Positions 59,701 to 64,000 of a stretch of DNA of 64,000 bases are shown piece after piece. Location of the stretch: positions 11,865,964 to 11,929,963 of the forward strand of contig CM049320.1 in assembly GCA_026874595.1 (NCBI GenBank), in the 5' to 3' direction. The first letter of the stretch is position 1, and every line of letters begins with the position of its first letter. Source of the DNA: Sipunculus nudus. Lineage: Eukaryota; Annelida; Sipuncula; Golfingiida; Sipunculidae. The notes below the pieces were generated by a model, which saw nothing but the letters and a program-made list of their open reading frames with translations, had not been told where the DNA came from and ran no database searches. Position numbers and translations under genes: made by a program.

Positions 59701-61944
59701 ATTTACAACACTATCTCCAATGATGTTTGACCGCTAGGTGGTGATAATTTACAGGAGAATGCTGTGTTGTCATGCCCCCCCCCCAAAAAAAAAACTCCCC
59801 AGCCAAAATAAAAGATAGATTATTTAATTCAAAGAATTCACTCATTCTGTGTGGCCCTCTATTTGTAAATACTTTAATTGTATGATATGAAAATAGCTGT
59901 GAAGAAGCTAGCATATATATAAAATCATCTGCAAAGTTTTTCTAATTCAGTTGTATGAAACGATAAAATATTTAAATAAGTCATCATACAGGAAGCCATG
60001 TAAACTACCAATAAAATGAAAAACAAAAGGTTTCTCATAGGCTCACCTTGCGTTTCTTCACGTGTGATTTTTGTGAACAGCGATGTGGATGTTACGACCA
60101 ACACAGGAAGACCAAATACATCAATAACTGTTCCCATGATCATAAACCACAAATTGTTGTCAGGGTCATCTGTATAAAAAACATACAGATACATCAGGAA
60201 TGGAGGAATATCCTTTATGTAACGGTTTATAAAACAAAATACAAGCAAGTTAACAAAGGACAATCATCCTTTGTTCATGATAATTCGAAGTATTCTTTGT
60301 CATAACTTTAGAGTTTAATTTAATTCAAAACTAGCCTATACTCTTGCACCTTACACTAACTTGCCATATAACTGTTTGTGTTTAATTTAACAAAAAACTC
60401 TCCTGAACTAAATGTTAAAAGCTGCCAGGCTAACCAAAATGCAAATTTTTTTTAAAGAATACTTTTGTAAAGATCCAAACCTTTGTGATGCACCTTACAA
60501 TACCTTGCTATAAATCTGGCATTTTGTGGGTTATCCCCAGTGTGAACTTGAGCCGTCCAGCAACTGATTAAAAAATGCTTGGTAATCATAGGATTCCCCA
60601 CAAGATACCTCTGACCTCATCAAATATGCAGGAATTTTGCTGAGAATGTCATTCACATGAGAAACTCTATCGGTAAATCTACACAATCACTGTGTAAGTC
60701 ACTGTGGTGTTAGTCACTATGGTGTCACTAAAGTCTGCTGACCTCTGACCTCATTAAATATACACAGATTTCGCTGGAAAAATATCTTAAGCAAGATATT
60801 ATACTGATTAATATTTCTCTTGAGTTTTATTAAAATCCATCTTATTCCTTGTAAGTTATTGCGGCGACACCACAAAGTAGCCTGGTGTCCCCTGACCTTA
60901 TTAAATATGTGTGAATTTTGCCCATATTTCAACTCCGGCAAGAAGGAGTTATGGTGAGTTTCATGAAAATCCATCGATAACCCAGTGAGTGATCATGGCA
61001 ACACTAAATGTTAACAGACAGATTGACTGTGGTAATACCATAATTTTCTAGTCACAGAAAGGCTTATGAAAGGGACCGCTTGTCAAACAAAGAGTCTCCG
61101 CAAAATATATCTTATGTGCCCAGAGAAATATATATGAACTTACAGCAAAGAGATGCCCAAAAAGAGACACTGATATATGAACCCTGCATCGACAGAGATA
61201 TATTTACTCACAGTAAGTGATACATGCATGTAATTAACATACAGACTAAGTCAGAGATACTTGTACTTACTTTTCTTTGCTGGAGGTATAAAGAATAGGA
61301 ACCAGCCAACAGCGCACATTTCCAAGACCATCCCACCAATCAGCATCACACGGTCACTTACTTTCTTACTGACACACATAATTAATCCAAAAACTACCAA
61401 GATCTGCAAAACAGGATACAGGAAATATTTATCATATAAGGAGTGCATATTTTTTAAATAATTTGTTTGTTTTATTGTAAAGGTAACCACCTCCTTTCTT
61501 TAAATTCCAACTGAATTAATTAACTACGACTTAAGAATTTTCTTTTTGGTTTCAGACTACATGATGTAATGGTAGCATGCCAGCAAACATTGTCCTGGTG
61601 TCAAACAGACTCAGTGTACATGCAGGTCCTGGGTGGGTAAACATCCCCACTGTTGGGTCATAATACCAGGACTACATCCTGTAAAATGATAATCCAATGG
61701 GGTACTAAATATCAACAGGGGCCTCTATGTAATTCTTTAAAAGAGATTTCTAGGCAAATTATTTATTATATCCTCATACTGGTGCAGAACTGTTAAGCAC
61801 CACAAAAGATGATGTGGACTCATATTTATGTATAAGTTTTTCTTAGAACATCGCCCTCACCTCCACTCCACAGGCACAGTACAGCAGACTGTTTTCTAGT
61901 TCACCCCAACCCAGGAGGTCTTTGGTCAGCGGTGTCACCATCGT
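50655..61944 (-). CDS. MFS transporter, MFSD8/CLN7-like, C-terminal five exons
   Basis: Exons in reading order: 61944-61861, 61403-61271, 60169-60047, 51707-51577, 50783-50655. They sum to 600 nt, all junctions are in phase, and the last ends in TGA, giving the C-terminal 199 residues. TMVTPLTKDLLGWGELENS then LLYCACGVE, followed by CVSKKVSDRVMLIGGMV, resembles the mid-region of human MFSD8 (x-x-x-TPLT...GVE...SKKIG), a lysosomal MFS protein. About five hydrophobic segments follow, with GLSQGLRRTVSG before the last pair. The cytosolic tail ends DERRPLLA, with an acidic dileucine signal (ExxxLL). The N-terminal half lies beyond the right edge. The 8.3-kb intron contains a retroelement. The exact paralogue is uncertain: the last third differs from human MFSD8 as I recall it. 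Confidence 0.85.
51577..51707 (-). CDS. MFS transporter exon (GLSQGLRRTVSG)
   Basis: Acceptor TTATCTTTGTAG, donor GTG|GTTAGT, phase 1 in and 0 out. It encodes LSQGLRRTVSGLAFIMGPLW then AGALL and a Met/Leu-rich helix. S-x-G-x-x-R-T before a helix is usual in late MFS transmembrane segments. Confidence 0.88.
51838..53575. repeat. 39-bp minisatellite in transporter intron
   Basis: More than 40 tandem copies of a 39-bp unit of the form GGCATGAGTGGGACTACTAA then GTCACCTCAGACATTGCCA. Because 39 is a multiple of three, a frame stays open over 52193-53002, reading GMSGTTKSPQTLP-like 13-residue repeats. Variants GCCAGAGTG and CTCAGTC mark subfamilies. It abuts the retroelement at about 53576. Confidence 0.95.
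53580..54672 (-). pseudogene. Tyrosine recombinase, duplicate in unit A
   Basis: Nearly identical to the copy at 56105-57197, including AGRRSE, AHDIRA and FYLKDV and a longer C-tract (53927-53959) splitting it. The few differences include WRLF for unit B's RRLF-type site and LGHDRVIHH for LGYDRVLHH. Confidence 0.87.
54673..55615 (-). pseudogene. RNase H and RT remnant in unit A, truncated
   Basis: Contains the RT tail from FFIPFGQLYLRLIQSLLRRH and the RNase H parts (YTDGG, GAHLADLC, ADALSR) but no RT core, because the duplication unit starts inside the element. The Asp of YTDGG is kept here. Confidence 0.83.
56105..57197 (-). pseudogene. Tyrosine recombinase, split by a G-tract (unit B)
   Basis: The N-terminal SAM-like core begins MRALLRHLKDQGISSLAAL. 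Box I reads LALASAGRRSELHAL with the catalytic Arg. After ATNCPVRALRYYLKATHSLR a G-rich tract (C on +, 56452-56482) shifts the frame. The rest, KLFISTKLTTSNKEISPITI onward, holds AHDIRAL (HxxR) and STFTRFYLKDV with the Tyr nucleophile. All catalytic residues can be seen, but in two frames. Confidence 0.87.
57618..58000 (-). pseudogene. RNase H domain of the DIRS-like element, frameshifted
   Basis: CTIYT followed by NGG in this copy (DGG in unit A, so the first acidic residue is lost here). The frame changes at about 57945 to GAHLADLCTSGIWS and HILVRNDNTTVVVYQQAGR, then again at about 57725 to HLPGMSNILADALSR, the usual RNase H end. At least two frameshifts. Confidence 0.82.
58000..58931 (-). 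pseudogene. Reverse transcriptase of the DIRS-like element, broken
   Basis: The frame starting at 58931 gives the RT entry segment (AIQSMIDKRAIFEVSPSTMG). The reading frame then shifts near 58795, a TGA falls where RTs of this group usually have Trp in G-R-W, and the core continues from 58687. That core holds FKIDLTDAYFHVPI (motif A Asp), ALPFGINVAPWIF (motif B) and VLPYLDDWLVHA (motif C, DD pair). Catalytic residues are present, but frameshift and stop make it inactive as it stands. Confidence 0.88.
58985..59511 (-). pseudogene. Gag-like Cys-rich region of the DIRS-like element
   Basis: HPTCFHCCTNNESCRGLADP followed by CFYCQTWTSDKW has paired Cys and a C-x-x-C-x-x-W ending, like the Cys-rich segment of gag-like ORFs in DIRS elements (family knowledge from memory). 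A poly-C tract (59130-59165 on +) interrupts the rest. Confidence 0.5.
59521..60046. other. Right flank of retroelement and intron
   Basis: No exon. GGGAAAATTTTCGGTTGGC (~59600) might be near the element's 5' end, but no inverted or split direct repeat was confirmed. A C8/A9 run at 59776-59793. Confidence 0.35.
60047..60169 (-). CDS. MFS transporter exon (GTVIDVFGLPVL helix)
   Basis: Acceptor TTTTTTATACAG, donor G|GTGAGC, phase 1 in and out. It encodes DPDNNLWFMIMGTVIDVFGL then PVLVVTSTSLFTKITREETQ. It is the last exon before the retroelement-bearing intron. Confidence 0.87.
60170..61270. other. Transporter intron, no feature
   Basis: Contains two related ~180-bp segments (60700-60870 and 60880-61010: CTGACCT-CATTAAATAT, CCATC-TATT), probably an old tandem repeat. 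No exon. Confidence 0.45.
61271..61403 (-). CDS. MFS transporter exon (SKKVSDR loop and helix)
   Basis: Acceptor TATTTTGCAG (- strand), donor A|GTAAGT, phase 0 in and 1 out. It encodes a hydrophobic segment, the basic loop CVSKKVSDR, then a second helix IGGMVLEMCAVGWFLFFIPP. Confidence 0.87.
61861..61944 (-). CDS. MFS transporter exon (TPLT motif)
   Basis: On the minus strand the acceptor is GATCCACAG and the donor GAG|GTGAGG; 84 nt, phase 0 at both ends. It encodes TMVTPLTKDLLGWG then ELENSLLYCACGVE, alignable by eye with the MFSD8 segment beginning TPLT and ending GVE. The preceding exon is outside the window or unrecognised. Confidence 0.85.
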
Positions 61945-62304
61945 CTGTGGATCAAGGTCACAAAGATCAAACATATAAATTGGTTCCAGGCACACAAAAT
62001 GACAAAAATATCATTAAATATTTAGATACTGTTTGTTACATGAATTTATTCAATGAATCTGAAAATTACCACTGGCCTTTTTTAATTCTTTGATACAAAT
62101 ACTTATAGCTGGCTTTTACTCCTGAATTAAAATTCCCAGTGTGAGGATTCTGTGGTAATTGATTATCATTAAAATCTCTTCATAAAAATAATATTATTTG
62201 GAAATATAATACCCTTATGGATTAAAAACAAAATGAGATCAAAGGTATGAAATTTGAATTTTGAAATGAATGGAAGCCAGTAAAAGAGGAATAAATTCTA
62301 AACT

Positions 62305-63797
62305 AGATGTGTCGGAACGACACGAATGCCCCCGCCTGGGGCAAATTAGAAACATTTGTTAAATTTTGTAAAAATTTTTTAAGTTCAGAAAGTGTTGTAT
62401 GGTCAAAAGTAGGTCAACAAGGGCAAAATGCAAACTCGATCTGTAAAGGGTCATTATCAAGCAACACACCAAAAATCAGGCCAGTATCTGCAGGCACTGT
62501 GAAAAAAAGTCCATATATGTGCATTTTTCTTGAAAATTTCTGTCTTTCATGAAATTTTCTATGTTCAGGATCTGTCATATCGTGAAAAATAGGTTAACTG
62601 GGACGAAACGCGAACTCGATCTGTAAGTGGTCATTATGCGCCCACAGACCAAACATTAGGCCAGTATCTGTAAGCATTGTATTGCGAAACTAGAATATTA
62701 GCAAAAGTTGATAATCATTTATAAATTTAAATTGGAGAGGTATATACCATGTTTCATAACAATCCACCAAATGCTTCCTGAGAAATAAGCTCCTAAGTTT
62801 TTTTCTATACTAAGCTCTGTGATATTGAAAAGTAGGTCAAGATCACCCATCTTTGAACTTGACCAAGATTTTGTAAAAGCACTGAAGAAATGAAGTTCCT
62901 GTGTTGAATACCTTTAGAGATATCCTGCACAAAAGGCAAAAATTGAAAAAATCCGATAAAATTTCATTAAAAAATCAGAAATTGCAGGTGGCGCCACCAA
63001 AATTGTGCAGCACATACAGACCATCAGTCCCAATGATCATAGTAAGTTTTGTTAAATTCCACACAATGGTTCCTGAGATATAAACTTCTGAGTGTTTTTC
63101 TATAATCAGCTCTAAAATGTAGAAAAATGGGTCAAGGTCACCCATCTTCGAACTTGACCGAGATTTTATCGATATACATCTTCACTGATGAAATAAAATT
63201 CCAACGGTGAATCCTTTTAGAGATATCCCGCTCACAAGGTAAAAGTTAACAGACGCGGAACGGACGGACAGACGGACAGACACCGGACAGACAGATGGAC
63301 AGACGGACAGCTTGGGTGACGACAATAGCCCATCAGCCTATGAGCTGAGGGCTATAAACTGCTGTACATGGGTCTATTTTCATTTATTTTTCTAAGTTTA
63401 GGAGCCGTAAAACGGTCAAAAGTAGGTCAACCAGTAGGAAATGCGAACTCGATCTGTAACCGGTCATTATCTGCCCACACACCAAAAATCAGGCCAATAT
63501 CTGCAGGCATTGCGAAAAAAAGTCCGTACATGTGTATTTGTCATGAAAATTTCTATTTTTCATGAAATTTTCTAAGTTTAGGAGCCGTAAAACGGTCAAA
63601 AGTAGGTCAACCGGGACGAAACGCGAACTCGATCTGTAACTAGTCATTATCTGCATACACACCAAAAATCAGGCCAATATCTGCAGGCATTGCGAAAAAA
63701 AGTCCGTACAACTGTTTGATTTCGGAATGACGGAATGACAGAATGACGGACATGGGTAAAACTATATGCCCTGGCCACTTTGTGGCGGGGGCATAAA
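62305..63797 (-). mobile_element. Inverted relative of the 10.4-12.4 kb element
   Basis: On + it starts CTAGATGTGTCGGAACGACA and AATGCCCCCGCCTGGGGC and ends CACTTTGTGGCGGGGGCATA, the reverse complement of the 10399-12444 ends. It has one complete 180-bp unit and flanking partial ones (near 63400-63715), a decayed pair (62420-62680) and the CAGCCTATGAGCTGAGGGC module with a GGTGGCGCCACC palindrome (62988). It carries fewer 180-bp units than the other copy. Confidence 0.85.
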
Positions 63798-64000
63798 AAG
63801 ACTATTTTTAAGTATTGGAATCAGCTGACACAAATTTTATTACTATTACCTTGTTTTCTATAAGTATGGTTTAAAAAAGTTTTTTCCCATAAGTCTTGTT
63901 AATCAATCACTTTCAGTATATGTAATTTACTTGACATATTCCCAATTCAAAGATATTCTCAAGGTCAGCCTCAAAGTCATGTAATTTTACACCTGGCGTC
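63798..64000. other. Right edge, nothing recognised
   Basis: A+T-rich. On the - strand GACGCCAG|GTGTAA at the edge could be an exon end with a donor, but too little is visible to judge. Confidence 0.2.

Noticed and set aside
63990-64000. Possible upstream transporter exon end at the right edge
   Set aside because: GACGCCAG|GTGTAA is only a weak donor context and 8 coding bases cannot be assigned.

Overview
This is a piece of an animal nuclear genome, A+T-rich, with two spliced genes facing each other (convergent) and a very large amount of repetitive DNA. Typical GT-AG introns, minisatellites, several DNA-transposon families, a DIRS-type retroelement and repeats full of CAGCTGA, CCATGGG and GGTGGCGCCACC words point to a marine invertebrate. 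A bivalve mollusc is my best guess, but that is inference from repeat style and gene structure. I see no bacterial operon, CRISPR array or rRNA gene.

Gene 1 (+ strand, 3953 to 36229) is Maelstrom (MAEL), a germline piRNA-pathway factor. I could chain 15 exons with matching phases (2016 nt, 671 codons plus stop). They hold the end of an HMG box, a complete MAEL domain with all six EHHCHC residues, and a long Pro/Gly/Arg-rich tail with RG motifs. The first exon, with most of the HMG box, is not visible and probably lies left of the window. Introns of up to about 7.4 kb are packed with repeats.

Gene 2 (- strand, 61944 down to 50655) is the C-terminal 199 codons of a major facilitator superfamily transporter resembling MFSD8/CLN7. 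Five exons chain in phase, and the protein ends in an acidic dileucine motif. The 5' exons lie beyond the right edge. Its 8.3-kb intron between 51708 and 60046 holds a 39-bp minisatellite and a decayed DIRS-like tyrosine-recombinase retroelement. The 3' part of that element, with adjoining minisatellite, is tandemly duplicated in a 2.5-kb unit.

The 14.4 kb between the two stop codons (36230 to 50654) has no gene I can support. It holds the MAEL 3' UTR, a tRNA-derived SINE-like stretch, a hAT-type MITE with 8-bp flanking repeats, a ~270-bp tandem array and a 30-bp minisatellite.

Other repeats that can be delimited are a 1.9-kb TA-flanked insertion with two empty-site copies in the same window (28655 to 30530), an 837-bp TA-flanked MITE (13146 to 13982), a ~200-bp foldback (20057 to 20262), and a family with exact 180-bp internal tandem repeats at 10.4-12.4 kb with an inverted relative at 62.3-63.8 kb. 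One group carries dense AGGTCA nuclear-receptor-like half-sites. I found no clearly new gene system; the most interesting signals are the MAEL tail, the repeat-borne motif arrays and the retroelement/minisatellite duplication.
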